A DNA stretch of 64,000 nt from Bacteroidota bacterium. GTDB lineage: Bacteria > Bacteroidota > Bacteroidia > Chitinophagales > Saprospiraceae. Below are positions 1 to 10,400 of this stretch, in pieces (within the stretch, counting starts at the first letter, position 1; each line of letters starts with the position of its first letter). The position numbers and the translations under genes were made by a program. The notes beneath the pieces are model-generated. The model worked only from the letters and a program-made list of their open reading frames with translations. It was not told the DNA's origin and did not search any database. The DNA lies in contig JAAEZH010000020.1 of NCBI GenBank assembly GCA_018222965.1, positions 33,323 through 97,322 of the forward strand, in the 5' to 3' direction.

Positions 1-3000
1 GCCAAACAGTTTTGCAACAGGGAATCACTAAATGTATCGAAGTCCCATAGGTACTGCCCATTGCCCAGGTCCTGGGGATCGGGAATGGGTTCGAAGCCAC
101 TTCCTTCCGGATAAGACATTTCACAGCTGCCGGGCAGGATCGTGAATCCTTCGGGGATGTAAGCCAGCAATTCCAGTCCGCAAATGGCTCCCAGATTTGC
201 ATTAAATATTTCAATGGTATGATAAGGAACCGTGTCGCAGAGGAATACGCAAGGGGAGGTTGGGCTGAACACCTGCATTTCCAGTTCACCATCCGGCGAA
301 AGCCCCTCCAGCAAAAGCGTATTTTGAAAACAAGGTTCCTCATCTGGAGATTGTAGTTCTTCACAATTCCAGCCATAGCGCACTTCTACAAAATCGGATC
401 CACAGCCGACATTGGTACCGACGAGTCTGAGGTTTCGGATTTCCTCGGGGTCCATATCTCCCAGCTGAAAAATGCCGTTTACCAGAGGGATAGTGCCCCC
501 GTTGTCGATGTCCTCCAGCACAAAATCGGTTACCAGACCACTGGGGGATTCGGGGATCATCCAAACATTGTATGCGATGTCGCTGCTTTGAGAAGCAATG
601 GAGTTGACTATGTTTTCAATGATGAGTTCCCATCGAAACTTATTGTCGTAGCTGGTGTAAACAGGGAGAGGACTTATTAGATCAATGCCTGGATTGAGCG
701 CTCTAAGGCTGTTTGCCGTATCGCCAAGCATAAGCGGATTCACGTCTTCGACTAAGCCGGGGTTAAAAGCAATCTCTGTTTGGCTGTATAAGGGATAAGC
801 TCCATCCAGCTGGCAATCCCGTACAAATCGATGCTGAGTCAGCACCGAAAAACCTTCATCCATGGCAGGCACCTGGCAGGAATCCAGTTGAAAATACCAG
901 CCGTCCGGAATGGGGCCGGGAGAAATCGGTTCATTCACTTTAAAAGGCACTCCGTTTTGCCATTGCACTCTGGAGACTCTCGATTCAACCAACTCGAAAC
1001 CCGGTGCCGGGTATATTTCCATGTAGTTGTAAATCGCTCCCCAACGGTATTCAAACGGGAAAAAGTCGGGTTCTGCCAGGCTAAAATTCAGGAAATTAGC
1101 TCCCAGGAAAATGGATGTATCACAGGGAGGCACGACAAAAACACCGTTTGTAAACTGATAAGCGTAGCCACTCAATTCAAATGCATCGAGATCGCAGCCG
1201 CAGGCAATGGTACTTATATTCGGATCATCAGAAACGATCCGGGAGATGGATCCCACGGTGAAATTTACCAAAGCAGCCGGTAAGCCGGTTTCGTTAATTG
1301 GGTTTACATTGATCCGGCTCAGTGCGGTAAGGCTAAGCGAATCGCCATGCTCAAGCTCAAAGCCTGGCGGCAGGTCACAAACAGTTCCGTCTCCTAAGTC
1401 CAGAACGATAACGTGATGGATCGTATTAAACATTTCGTAAGAGTTGGGCATTTCATCCAACTCACAGGAATAATTCGTACCAGTACTTAAATCGAAAATG
1501 GAGAGGACGCCACTAATATAACTTATGCCTTCCGGCGAAATAAGCGGACCGTTTAGAGATGGATCTAATTCCGGAATATTATAAATAAGGTCAAAAATCG
1601 CTTCATCAAAAGTAGCACCTGTTTCGTCGGCCACCACAATACCGCTTACGATTGTTTCTATGGTATCGCCTGGCAGGAAACGATCCGTTGCCACAGCATT
1701 CATATCAAGCATTCCTCCCGGATCGGGAAAAAAGTCGTTATCATTATCTGCTAAACCATAATTATACCGTCGACTTTCATTGGTAAAATCGTAAAATCCA
1801 CTGGGGTAGGTCAGGATGGTGTCCGTGGGTTCACAGGCGTAGGGCTGGACTAAGGAAAGGCAACTCTGGTGACTGCAATTGATTGGGTCTGGCGCGCAAA
1901 TTTGCAAACTGGTAATTACGTTAAAGCCTATTTCCGGAGGCGTCGGTGGATTACAAGTCAGGTATTTATCACAGCTCGTTATCACCGAATCCAGAACAAG
2001 CGGCATGGTATCACACAAGAGGTCGCAATCAAACAACAGCTCAAAAGAAAAGCCTGCGGAATCAAGGGGCAAAGGCAGGTCATATTCCAGGTGGATGTTG
2101 GAAAAGCCCATGTTGCTGTTTATCTCAAAAACATCCGGATCTACCCCGGCCAATTGAGGAGCATCCAGGGTTTGCCAGATATATCCGCAGGGAAGGTCAA
2201 AATCAATGACAAGCGTTCCTTCCGATATATCGAGTGTGTCATGAGAGACCAGATAGTCGTATTCGCAAATGCTGTCATCCTGGAGTGGCACCTGACAATC
2301 CGGATCGCTGACTACTCCCGTAACCAAAAACTCGGACGATTCTGATACCGGAATAAAATCCGGAACAGTTATATAGGCTCCCTCCGGGCATTCCTGAAAA
2401 TAACCGAATCTGTACTCCCAGGAAGAAACGGGGAAACTACATGCTTCCAATTGGCACCAATAGGAATTCCAATGGATGAACACCGATTCTCCGGCACCAA
2501 GAATAGGCAATGTAAAACTTACTGAATGGAAAACCGGATTGGGGAAGGTGCAGATGTTTTCATTAAAATTTGCGTTGGCAGAGCCTGTTGCGGGCAAAGA
2601 ATATGTATTCCCGGAACTATCCACCATTACAGAATTGGCATCGATAGCGGCATCCAGTTGGTTAATGATCAATTCCAAATCCAATGCATCTCCATCACCT
2701 GTATTCGTAATAGTCATTCCGTGCAAATGGCCATCCGGACCACAAAAGCAATAGGGTGGAGTAGAGTATGGTTCAAATTGTAAGTCAGGTAATGCGTCAA
2801 ATGGCTCAATTTCAACAACGGCTGATTGTACTTCATCCTGACAAACCAGATCAAAACAGCCCCAGGCAAATTCGATTTGAGACAACGAACTGAAGGAGGG
2901 AATGCCACAATCCAAAACCTCGATCTGTTCAACAATGGTAATGGACTCATTAAACTCAAAGAGAGCATCTCCATCGCCGATTTGTTGAAAGTCACTTGCA

Positions 3001-3653
3001 CCAAGTTCCAGTTCCAGGTAGCCGGGACTGTCTTCTATGATGGTTCCCTGCTGGTTGGTGACATGTATGCCCGGCTGGTAGCTATCCATCATGACAAAAC
3101 TGGACAAGGGGCCAAAGCGCGTATTTCGAACAGTAAAGCTCCGAACGAGTACATCTCCTTTTTGTCCGGCGAGGTAGGCATTGGTCACATTCGTAATGAC
3201 CAGAAGCGGGGTCTCCACTTCATACAAATCGGTATTTAAGGATGCGTTTCCATTCGCGAAAGCGACATCAATACTATTGCTAAATGGGGTGGCATTATTG
3301 ATCAGGTCCACACAATCGCAACCAGCAACTTGCGTAATACTAACAGGCAGATTGCCGGAGGGAGGAATATCGTCCAATTGAAAAACGGGCATTTGGGGAT
3401 CGCTGACATCCAATTCTGTGGCTCCGGAAATACTGCCGGAAGAATAGGTCATACAATCATTGAGCGAAAGCGTTAATGTTCCATCGGTTAAGGTAAATGA
3501 CTCCGGATTCTGGATAACCAGGCTGAAAGTTGCCGAATCGCAAACAGACAAATCCTCCGGGTTGGTATAACTTATCGATTGGGAATGAGAATGGGAGACA
3601 AAAGATAGGCTTAGCCATAGAGTGGCTAAAATGGGGTAAAAGGATGTTTTCAT
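1..3653 (-). CDS. Large secreted cysteine-rich surface protein, partial (C-terminus outside window)
   Basis: This minus-strand frame is open from an ATG at 3653 to the left edge, about 1217 codons without a stop. It begins with a typical signal peptide (MKTSFYPILATLWLSLSF, then SHSHSQS). The mature part is acidic, rich in Ser, Asp and Cys, and made of beta-sandwich-like stretches such as LSVCDSATFSLVIQN and HGMTITNTGDGDALDLEL, which resemble DUF11/SdrD-like repeats of Bacteroidota cell-surface proteins. No enzyme motif is visible. A T9SS or gliding-motility C-terminal domain would be expected beyond the edge, but this cannot be seen. It follows the dodecin gene on the same strand with a hairpin between them, so it is probably a separate transcript. 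The N-terminus is clear; the function (adhesin or matrix protein) is inferred. Confidence 0.8.
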   Translation of the reverse strand, partial: MKTSFYPILATLWLSLSFVSHSHSQSISYTNPEDLSVCDSATFSLVIQNPESFTLTDGTLTLSLNDCMTYSSGSISGATELDVSDPQMPVFQLDDIPPSGNLPVSITQVAGCDCVDLINNATPFSNSIDVAFANGNASLNTDLYEVETPLLVITNVTNAYLAGQKGDVLVRSFTVRNTRFGPLSSFVMMDSYQPGIHVTNQQGTIIEDSPGYLELELGASDFQQIGDGDALFEFNESITIVEQIEVLDCGIPSFSSLSQIEFAWGCFDLVCQDEVQSAVVEIEPFDALPDLQFEPYSTPPYCFCGPDGHLHGMTITNTGDGDALDLELIINQLDAAIDANSVMVDSSGNTYSLPATGSANANFNENICTFPNPVFHSVSFTLPILGAGESVFIHWNSYWCQLEACSFPVSSWEYRFGYFQECPEGAYITVPDFIPVSESSEFLVTGVVSDPDCQVPLQDDSICEYDYLVSHDTLDISEGTLVIDFDLPCGYIWQTLDAPQLAGVDPDVFEINSNMGFSNIHLEYDLPLPLDSAGFSFELLFDCDLLCDTMPLVLDSVITSCDKYLTCNPPTPPEIGFNVITSLQICAPDPINCSHQSCLSLVQPYACEPTDTILTYPSGFYDFTNESRRYNYGLADNDNDFFPDPGGMLDMNAVATDRFLPGDTIETIVSGIVVADETGATFDEAIFDLIYNIPELDPSLNGPLISPEGISYISGVLSIFDLSTGTNYSCELDEMPNSYEMFNTIHHVIVLDLGDGTVCDLPPGFELEHGDSLSLTALSRINVNPINETGLPAALVNFTVGSISRIVSDDPNISTIACGCDLDAFELSGYAYQFTNGVFVVPPCDTSIFLGANFLNFSLAEPDFFPFEYRWGAIYNYMEIYPAPGFELVESRVSRVQWQNGVPFKVNEPISPGPIPDGWYFQLDSCQVPAMDEGFSVLTQHRFVRDCQLDGAYPLYSQTEIAFNPGLVEDVNPLMLGDTANSLRALNPGIDLISPLPVYTSYDNKFRWELIIENIVNSIASQSSDIAYNVWMIPESPSGLVTDFVLEDIDNGGTIPLVNGIFQLGDMDPEEIRNLRLVGTNVGCGSDFVEVRYGWNCEELQSPDEEPCFQNTLLLEGLSPDGELEMQVFSPTSPCVFLCDTVPYHTIEIFNANLGAICGLELLAYIPEGFTILPGSCEMSYPEGSGFEPIPDPQDLGNGQYLWDFDTFSDSLLQNCL

Positions 3654-3832
3654 TGTTTGTGGGTTTCCGGTTTGTGTGATATGTTCCAGGGGTAGAAAGT
3701 TACGGGATTGAAAAATAAACCCATTTTATTTAATAAACCAGCCACACAAATGTCAAATATTGGCTCTTTCCGATTCGGGACACTTTTTGTCTGAAAGAAC
3801 AAGGGAGGATCGAGTAGCAGCACCTAAAGCAA

Positions 3833-3864
3833 AAGCGGGAAAAACTTGTTCGTTTTTCCCGCTT
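3833..3864 (-). terminator. Hairpin downstream of dodecin gene
   Basis: A perfect 13-bp inverted repeat (AAGCGGGAAAAAC ... GTTTTTCCCGCTT) has a 6-nt loop. On the minus strand it lies about 50 nt after the dodecin stop and is followed by a T-rich stretch, so it probably terminates that gene before the large secreted-protein gene. Confidence 0.6.
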
Positions 3865-3911
3865 CAATGCGGCATTAAAATGCCTAAAAGGTTAGATTGA
3901 GGTGACGATCG

Positions 3912-4112
3912 CTAGTCGATCTCGAAAGTAACTTTGACATTAACCCGGAAAGCTTTCACCTTTCCGTCTTTGACAACAACGCTTTGACTTTGTACAAACC
4001 CGGAGCGTACATGCTTGAGGGTTTTACTAGCTTGAGCAATTGCGTTTTTAGTAGCATCTTCCCAGCTCTCCTCGGAATCAGCCAGAATTTCAATGACTTT
4101 TAATACGGCCAT
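3912..4112 (-). CDS. Dodecin family flavin-binding protein
   Basis: A 66-residue protein beginning MAVLKVIEILADSEESWEDA. It matches the dodecin family in length and motifs: the SWEDA segment holds the Trp that stacks on flavin, and QSQSVVVKDGKVKAFRVNVKVTFEID gives the final beta strands. Dodecins form hollow dodecamers that bind riboflavin, FMN or related flavins and are thought to buffer or store them in the cytoplasm. A start seven codons upstream (4133) is possible, but the family normally begins at this MAV. It lies between the OmpA-PD40 gene and the large secreted-protein gene; no functional link to secretion is evident. Confidence 0.9.
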   Translation of the reverse strand: MAVLKVIEILADSEESWEDATKNAIAQASKTLKHVRSGFVQSQSVVVKDGKVKAFRVNVKVTFEID

Positions 4113-4190
4113 TTGGTATATATTTTGGTTCAAAAATTAGTGAATCATTAATATACAAAAATGGTCCTCCCCAAGCGAAAACAATTCCCA

Positions 4191-6257
4191 TTAATTTCCG
4201 AAGGGATCGTCAGTGCTTTTGTATTCAATGTCTACGTTTTCGGCAATCTTTGAGACCTTCACTTCTGTGCGGCGATTGTACTGATGTTGCTTCTCCGAGC
4301 AATCGCTTCCATCCTTACAATTATTACGCAATTGAGATTCGCCATAGCCAAAAGCCTTTATCCGATTTCCTTGTACACCCTGGCTTACCAGATAGCGTTT
4401 GGCGGCTTCGGCTCGCTCCAGCGAAAGCTCCATATTGTATTCGGCGCTTCCTCTTGAATCGGTATGTGCCACCATCTCAATTTCCATAGACGGATACAGC
4501 TTCATCAGATTGGCAAGGGCGTCCAGTTCGCGGGCAGCTCCCCGGCGAATAGCGGATTTGTTGAAATCGTAATAAATATTCTCCAGAATAATAACCGTTC
4601 CTTCTTTGATCGGCTCTTTCAGGAAATTATCAGCAACCGGATTTAGCTGCAAATTCACATTTATGGATGGATTTGCGGCCAGCTTATCCGGCTGGGTGGA
4701 AATACTGTTTGTGCCTTTGGTATAGCCTTGCTTTTCAGCCTGAATGGTGAAGTCGCAACCAAATGGCAGGCAAGCTTCAAATTCTCCACTGGCATTGGTA
4801 CGCACTACTGTTTCTTCCTGATTGCATTGATTGGTGATTCGCACGGTGGCGCCGGGCACTGCTGATTCGTAAGCTTCCAGAGAAACCAAGCCGGCAACCA
4901 GCACACAGGATTGAGGGTGCATAGGAATCCGAATCGTTTGCGGACCGGTTTCCCCGACGGTGGAATAGACCACCTCGCCCATTTCAAATCCATCTTTTTC
5001 GACCAGAAGAATATAGCTCTTTTCGGCTTTAAGCCTGGAAATCGCCTCTCCGTTAGCATCGGTGTACAACAAGGGATCACCCAATTCGGAAGGCTTCTTC
5101 CGAACCAGCTTAATTTCCAATTCATTCGGATCGCTGTTTGAAGGATCAAGGTGTACATCGTAGTAATCATTGCCTTCGATAAAACCGTCGGCTGATCGTT
5201 CAAACATCCGCACGGAGGCGCCGGAAATTCGTTCGTTTGTTTCTTTGTTGAAAGCAATCAGTTTGGAAGGCAGCTCCAATACTTTATTGATTCCTTTCAG
5301 GCCTTCCGGCAATTTCACTTTATAAATATCATCCTTGCCATAACCACCGGAGCGGTCAGAGGCGAAGAAGCCCATGGTCCCTTCATCATTGAGGATAAAC
5401 CCAAGGTCGTCGCGAGCAGAATTCATCGGCAAGCCGAGGTTAAACACTTTACTCCAGGATTGTCCGCTTACATTGATCATGAAGATATCATAGCCTCCAT
5501 ATCCATCATGTCCGGCAGAGGCAAAGAAAAGCATGCCGCTATTGTGGATAAACGGAAATCCTTCGTTTTGGGGTGTATTTACTTCCGGTCCCAGATTTAG
5601 AGGAGCTGTCCAGCTGTCGCCTACTTTCTCAACGACATAGAGGTCAATGCCTCCATAACCGCCAGGCATGTCGGAAGAGAAATACAACCGACGACCGTCT
5701 GGCGAAAGCGATGGATGCATACAGGAATAAGCATCGCTGTTGAAAGGCAATTCGCGGATGTTTTCCCAATCGAAAACACCTCGTTTGGCTTCGTAAATTT
5801 TGAGTCGGCTTACGCCTTTATCATCTGCTTTGTGAACGCCATTCTGCATATTGTTGCTCGTAAAGTAGATATGGCTTCCGTCCCGGCTAAAGGTTGATGG
5901 TCCTTCATGGGTTTGGGAGTTCAGGTTTACCGAAAAGTCCTGAGGCTCCAACGGATTGCCCTCTTTATCTAATTCTGCATAGAAAAGGTCCAGAAAAGTG
6001 CCGCCCATTTTCTTATCAACCGGCCCCTGATCGTATCGGTTGGATACATATACGATGCCGTTTTGATAAAAGGCAGGAGACATGTCCAGATCATCCGAAT
6101 TGATCTTCACCGCGTTGGTGATGACAAATTCCCCCTTCTCATAAAGCTTGTCAGAAGATTTGGATTTGGAAGTGGTTGGTTGAGCCCATAATCCGAATGC
6201 CAGAGGCAGCAGAAAAAGGATCGTTACCAGACGTGCAGCGTTTCGTTTGTTTATCAT
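4191..6257 (-). CDS. OmpA family protein with PD40 propeller and carboxypeptidase-regulatory-like domains (PorE-like)
   Basis: A 688-residue envelope protein with signal peptide (ending near LAFGLWAQ). Residues about 50-320 hold PD40/WD40-like beta-propeller repeats (SPDGRRLYFSSDMPGGYGG, FFASDRSGGYGKDDIY). Residues about 340-540 hold carboxypeptidase-regulatory-like beta-sandwich domains (VAGLVSLEAYESAVPGATVRI). The last 120 residues are an OmpA-like peptidoglycan-binding domain (IYYDFNKSAIRRGA, VAHTDSRGSAEYNMELSLERAEAAKRYL). This architecture is that of PorE/PG1058-like proteins associated with the type IX secretion system. It is downstream of a PorP/SprF gene and a giant T9SS substrate on the same strand, so it probably anchors that secretion or adhesin complex to peptidoglycan. 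That role is inferred from family and context. Confidence 0.9.
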   Translation of the reverse strand: MINKRNAARLVTILFLLPLAFGLWAQPTTSKSKSSDKLYEKGEFVITNAVKINSDDLDMSPAFYQNGIVYVSNRYDQGPVDKKMGGTFLDLFYAELDKEGNPLEPQDFSVNLNSQTHEGPSTFSRDGSHIYFTSNNMQNGVHKADDKGVSRLKIYEAKRGVFDWENIRELPFNSDAYSCMHPSLSPDGRRLYFSSDMPGGYGGIDLYVVEKVGDSWTAPLNLGPEVNTPQNEGFPFIHNSGMLFFASAGHDGYGGYDIFMINVSGQSWSKVFNLGLPMNSARDDLGFILNDEGTMGFFASDRSGGYGKDDIYKVKLPEGLKGINKVLELPSKLIAFNKETNERISGASVRMFERSADGFIEGNDYYDVHLDPSNSDPNELEIKLVRKKPSELGDPLLYTDANGEAISRLKAEKSYILLVEKDGFEMGEVVYSTVGETGPQTIRIPMHPQSCVLVAGLVSLEAYESAVPGATVRITNQCNQEETVVRTNASGEFEACLPFGCDFTIQAEKQGYTKGTNSISTQPDKLAANPSINVNLQLNPVADNFLKEPIKEGTVIILENIYYDFNKSAIRRGAARELDALANLMKLYPSMEIEMVAHTDSRGSAEYNMELSLERAEAAKRYLVSQGVQGNRIKAFGYGESQLRNNCKDGSDCSEKQHQYNRRTEVKVSKIAENVDIEYKSTDDPFGN

Positions 6258-6304
6258 GAATAACAGCTTGGTGGATAGCGAAAGTTTTGGAGAGTTTCAG
6301 GTGT

Positions 6305-6360
6305 CCGGATAAGAATCCGGTTGTCAACAAAAATATGTGATTTTTTCTAATTTGTTGACA
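6305..6360 (-). other. Two hairpins between porP/sprF-like and ompA-like genes
   Basis: In the 192-bp gap are a small hairpin CCGGAT-AAGA-ATCCGG (6305-6320) and a 10-bp inverted repeat TGTCAACAAA / TTTGTTGACA (6322-6331 and 6351-6360, 19-nt spacer). They could attenuate transcription or stabilise processed mRNA between the two genes. A third small hairpin with a GAAA loop, GCC-GAAA-GGC, lies at 6421-6430. Confidence 0.4.
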
Positions 6361-6449
6361 GCCGAACGCTTGTCTAACGTAATATTTAGACGCAGTAGTA
6401 CTCTTTTAGCCACTTTTTCGCCGAAAGGCGGCAAGCAATCAATCTTTTT

Positions 6450-7403
6450 TTAGAAGAAACGCGGATTAATAAATTCGTTGCCCTCTGCCTGGTTGAAGCA
6501 ATAGCGCAATACAATCTCGATACTTCCGGTATTGTAATCTTTTAGGTCAGATAAGGTGATATCATAAGAAACGCCAAGCAATAAGTTTTTGGCAATCTGT
6601 GCAGCCAGCAAAATGTCAATAGACTCCCCAAAGCCGGTAACAGAAGATCCTCCGAGGCGGTAGGTGGTACCGATCATGTACTTATTCAGGATATTCAATG
6701 TAAGGTTGAAATCCCCGTCGAGCGGAGCATTGTTTACATATTTGACCAAAATCTGAGGTTGCAGGCTCGTATTATCTCCCAACGGAATGGAAACGCCTCC
6801 CATAAAGTAGTAATGGCGAAACTCGCGGCTCACTTCAATAGAGGTGTTGCCAAAATCGATATTGTTATCAATGATCCTTGGAACGGAAAACCCTACGTAA
6901 AACTGCTCTCCACTATAGTAAACACCAGCACCGGCATTGAAAAGAAACTTTTGCTGCATGCCGGCAGGAATACCCGGGTCTGCGGTAATGGGCTGTGTAG
7001 CGATTAGGCGATCATCCCCAAAATCCATTCGCAGCGAACGGATAGACCCTTGAAGTCCCATGCTCAGATAACCACGTCCCAGCCTAAACCGATAGGCATA
7101 GATTCCGGAAAAGGTGATGTTTTCTGTAATACCTACCGACTCCCGCTGAAGATTGGCCCCAACGCCAACGCGTTGATTCATCAAAGGCATGGAATAGGAA
7201 AGGATCTGCGTTTGAGGAGCCCCTTCCAAACCCAGCCATTGGCTTCTGTGAATACCGGTAAGGCAGGGAGATTCATTGGATCCGGCATAACCCGGATTAT
7301 ACCCCAGTTTATAGTACATAAACTGAGTATACTGTGCCTGCTGCTGCCCCAGTAAAGGAAAGCTCAGACACAACATGATTGCCAGTGTAAATATGGATCG
7401 CAT
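6450..7403 (-). CDS. PorP/SprF family type IX secretion system membrane protein
   Basis: A 317-residue outer-membrane beta-barrel protein with a signal peptide ending at GQQQAQYTQFMYYK. The motifs QYTQFMYYKLGYNPGYAGS, HRSQWLGLEGAPQTQILSYS and GVGANLQRESVGITENITFSGIYAYRF are diagnostic of the PorP/SprF family. In Flavobacterium johnsoniae SprF is needed to secrete the adhesin SprB, and SprF-like proteins generally pair with substrates carrying type B C-terminal domains. Here it lies directly downstream of a giant protein with such a domain (58 bp gap), so it is very probably its dedicated partner. The C-terminus ends with beta strands and a final Phe, as expected for a barrel. Confidence 0.93.
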   Translation of the reverse strand: MRSIFTLAIMLCLSFPLLGQQQAQYTQFMYYKLGYNPGYAGSNESPCLTGIHRSQWLGLEGAPQTQILSYSMPLMNQRVGVGANLQRESVGITENITFSGIYAYRFRLGRGYLSMGLQGSIRSLRMDFGDDRLIATQPITADPGIPAGMQQKFLFNAGAGVYYSGEQFYVGFSVPRIIDNNIDFGNTSIEVSREFRHYYFMGGVSIPLGDNTSLQPQILVKYVNNAPLDGDFNLTLNILNKYMIGTTYRLGGSSVTGFGESIDILLAAQIAKNLLLGVSYDITLSDLKDYNTGSIEIVLRYCFNQAEGNEFINPRFF

Positions 7404-7461
7404 ACGCGTATCTTTTTCGGTTTAGGGAGGGCAACTCCAGCTAATGGAGCTGCCTGTATTT

Positions 7462-10400
7462 TTATCTGTGAACGACCAGGAAGCCGGTTTGAATCGGAGT
7501 CCCGTCGCCAAAATTGATCACATAATAATAGGTGCCGACCGGAACAGGCTCTCCATTGTATTGACCATTCCAGTCATTCAGATAAGGAGCAGCTCTAAAG
7601 ACTTCATCTCCCCACTGATTGAAAAGCGAAACCTCACTATCCGGATAGGCCGTCGTTTCTGCCAAGCACGGTATCACAAACTCATCATTAATGCCATCGG
7701 CATTTGGTGTGATGATCGTTGGTATGACACATGCTGCTTCCCGTCCGATATCAAATCGAACTGTCGCCTCTGAACATTCGCAGGATTCGCTGCAAAGCAT
7801 ATAAATAAATTCATCCTCGCCAATGTAGTTGATGTCTGCCTGATAACTAAAGCTTCCGTCTGCCAGGAGCGTCAGCACTCCATGAGCTGGCGGTGTCACT
7901 AACTCTACGAAGAAGTCATCCGGAATAAAGTCATTGACTGATACATCAAACTCAACCAGGTCTGCAAAATCGACAACTACATCATCGTCTTCTGCCACAG
8001 GCAGGAATTTATAATCGACCAGGATGGTATCCACGCCGTCATCGCCACATTCTCCATCGTTAAGGGTCCAGATAAATACATTTTCACCGGGCTGAAGATT
8101 ACAAGCCTGTGATTGATTATCGAATGGATCCTCAAAAGTGATATTTGGATCTGGTGAAGACCACATCCCGGAGGCAACTTCGGGTTCTGTAGCGCCGAGG
8201 AAAACGCAACCATCGCCACATTCAAAGAAATCGTTGCCGGCTTCTGATTCGGCATCCAGAACAGTAACCAGCATTTCATCCATTGAAACACCACAGCCAT
8301 TATCTGGCAGGTTCCAGAAGAAAACGTAGGTGTTGCCCGGAGAAAGTCCTTCTACCGCTGTTTGCGGATTGGATGGCTCGAGGATATCAATAAATATTCC
8401 CTGCTCCAGAGGTTGAGTCCAAAATCCATCTCCCAACGCAGGCGGCACTCCATTCAGATTTACGGAGTTTACGGCACATACTTCAATATCGGGTCCGGCA
8501 TTTGCCATCTCCAGGAGGTCGACAAATATTTCAATCGTGTCTACCGAATAATCTACACAGGCACCATTGGAAAGTGACCAAATAAAGTTATACGTGTTGC
8601 CAGGAGCAGTGCCCATTACAGCGGTGGAAGCCATATCCGGATTCACGAGCATGGCTCCTCCCGGGTTTCCTGCTTGTTGAGACCACAGCCCGGATCCAAT
8701 AGATGGAGCCGTGGCATTGAGAATAACCTGTTCGTTTTCACAGAAGTTCTGATCGGGTCCGGCATTTGCTATCGAAGATGGCGTCTCATACATGTCTACA
8801 ACAACAGGAGCCGAAAGTTCCGACTCACAGCCGTTAAGGATCGCGACTACGGTAAATTCATACGAACCTTCAGAAAACTGGGTAAAATCATTGATGGTCA
8901 GCGTAAGCATTCCGCTTGGCACCCCAATGGAAGTACCATTGTAGAACCAGGCATATTGAGCACCCGGTGTCGCTGATCCGGGAGAAACAGAAAGTGTTAG
9001 CGATGAACCCGGGGCATCGATACAAACATCACCACTGGCATTTGCCACAGGCTTATTTGGTGATTCGTTGACGTTTACGAAGGTAGTCAATGGGTCAGAT
9101 ATACATCCTTCTACCTCGACGATCAGGGTGTAGGTACCGGTATTCAAATCAGGATCTGCTTGTTGAATAACCGGACTGCAGTTGGAAGAGCTGAAAGGTG
9201 GTGGCCCCAGCCATTCGTATTCAGCACCCGGGATGCAATCGAGGAATTGAAGGATAATTTGTTCTCCTTCACATACCGGGCTGTTGCTGGTTACCGTGCC
9301 TGTCGGGATCGGATTCACTTCAATCGTAGAAATACCGGAAGTATCTGTTTCACATCCATCTACCACTACATAGACCGAATAACTCCCATTGTTATCCAGG
9401 TTTAAAGGCGGCAATTGAATCGATGGACCACTGGATTGGAAATTACCGACCGGTGTGATCCAGTTATATTGTTCGACCGTACCTTGAAACAGATCGGTCG
9501 TTTGTAAGCTTATTACGTCTCCTACACAGTAGGAAGACTCAAAAGGCATTGGAATCGGAGCAGTCGGGTCAGCAAGAATCGACCCCATATCTACCAGCGT
9601 AGGGTTTGATTCTGTACTACAGCCGTTGCCATCTGTCACGGTCAGGGTATATTCTCCATTGACCACTGCCGGGATAGCATCGAGTAGCTTTCCGACGGAG
9701 TCTACAGAAACGATGGTCCCGTTTACATTCGTCCACTCATAATCATAGGTCCCGTTGTCTTCCGGGAAAACCGTGGCAAACAGGCATACATCTGTTGGTC
9801 CCTCCGGACAAGCAGGCGCATTATTGCTCACGCTTGTAATTGTTGGAGCCTGATTGACCACTACATTCACCTCATCCGTTTGATCACAGCCAGCGGCATT
9901 TGTAACCGTAACGGTATAAGTTCCGGGTTGCGGATTCATGATCGATTGTAGTCTTCCGTTTAGGATCTGACCGGATGGGGTTTCCCACTGGTAAATCGCA
10001 CCCGGTGTTTCGTTGACCTGTAGTTCCAGGGTTTCGTTGTTACAAACCGGGCTGTTGCTGGCGGCCTGCACAACCGGCAGGTTGGAAACATATACGGTAG
10101 TCGGATTCGAAGGATCCGAAACACATAAATTATCTACCACCTGTAAAGTCCAATTTCCGGCGTAAGCCTGAATGGCATTTTCAAGAACCAGAATACTGGT
10201 ATCCGTTTCAAAGTTCAGCGTTCCCGGTCCGTCCCACAAATAGGTGGTCACATCTTCGATGTTGGTTTCCAGGATAATCGTATCACCGATACAGGCGGGA
10301 CTGTTTATGGAGGTATTGTTTCCAACTTGTGGTGTGTCTGGTTTCTCCAGTACATTCACTACCGTAAACGCCGGATCAGATTCACAGCCATTCACGGAAG

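Noticed and set aside
831..3381. Several plus-strand reading frames (831-1283, 1869-2345, 2826-3239 and others)
   Set aside because: They lie opposite the long open minus-strand secreted-protein frame, have no family features and show the residue composition of antisense reading.
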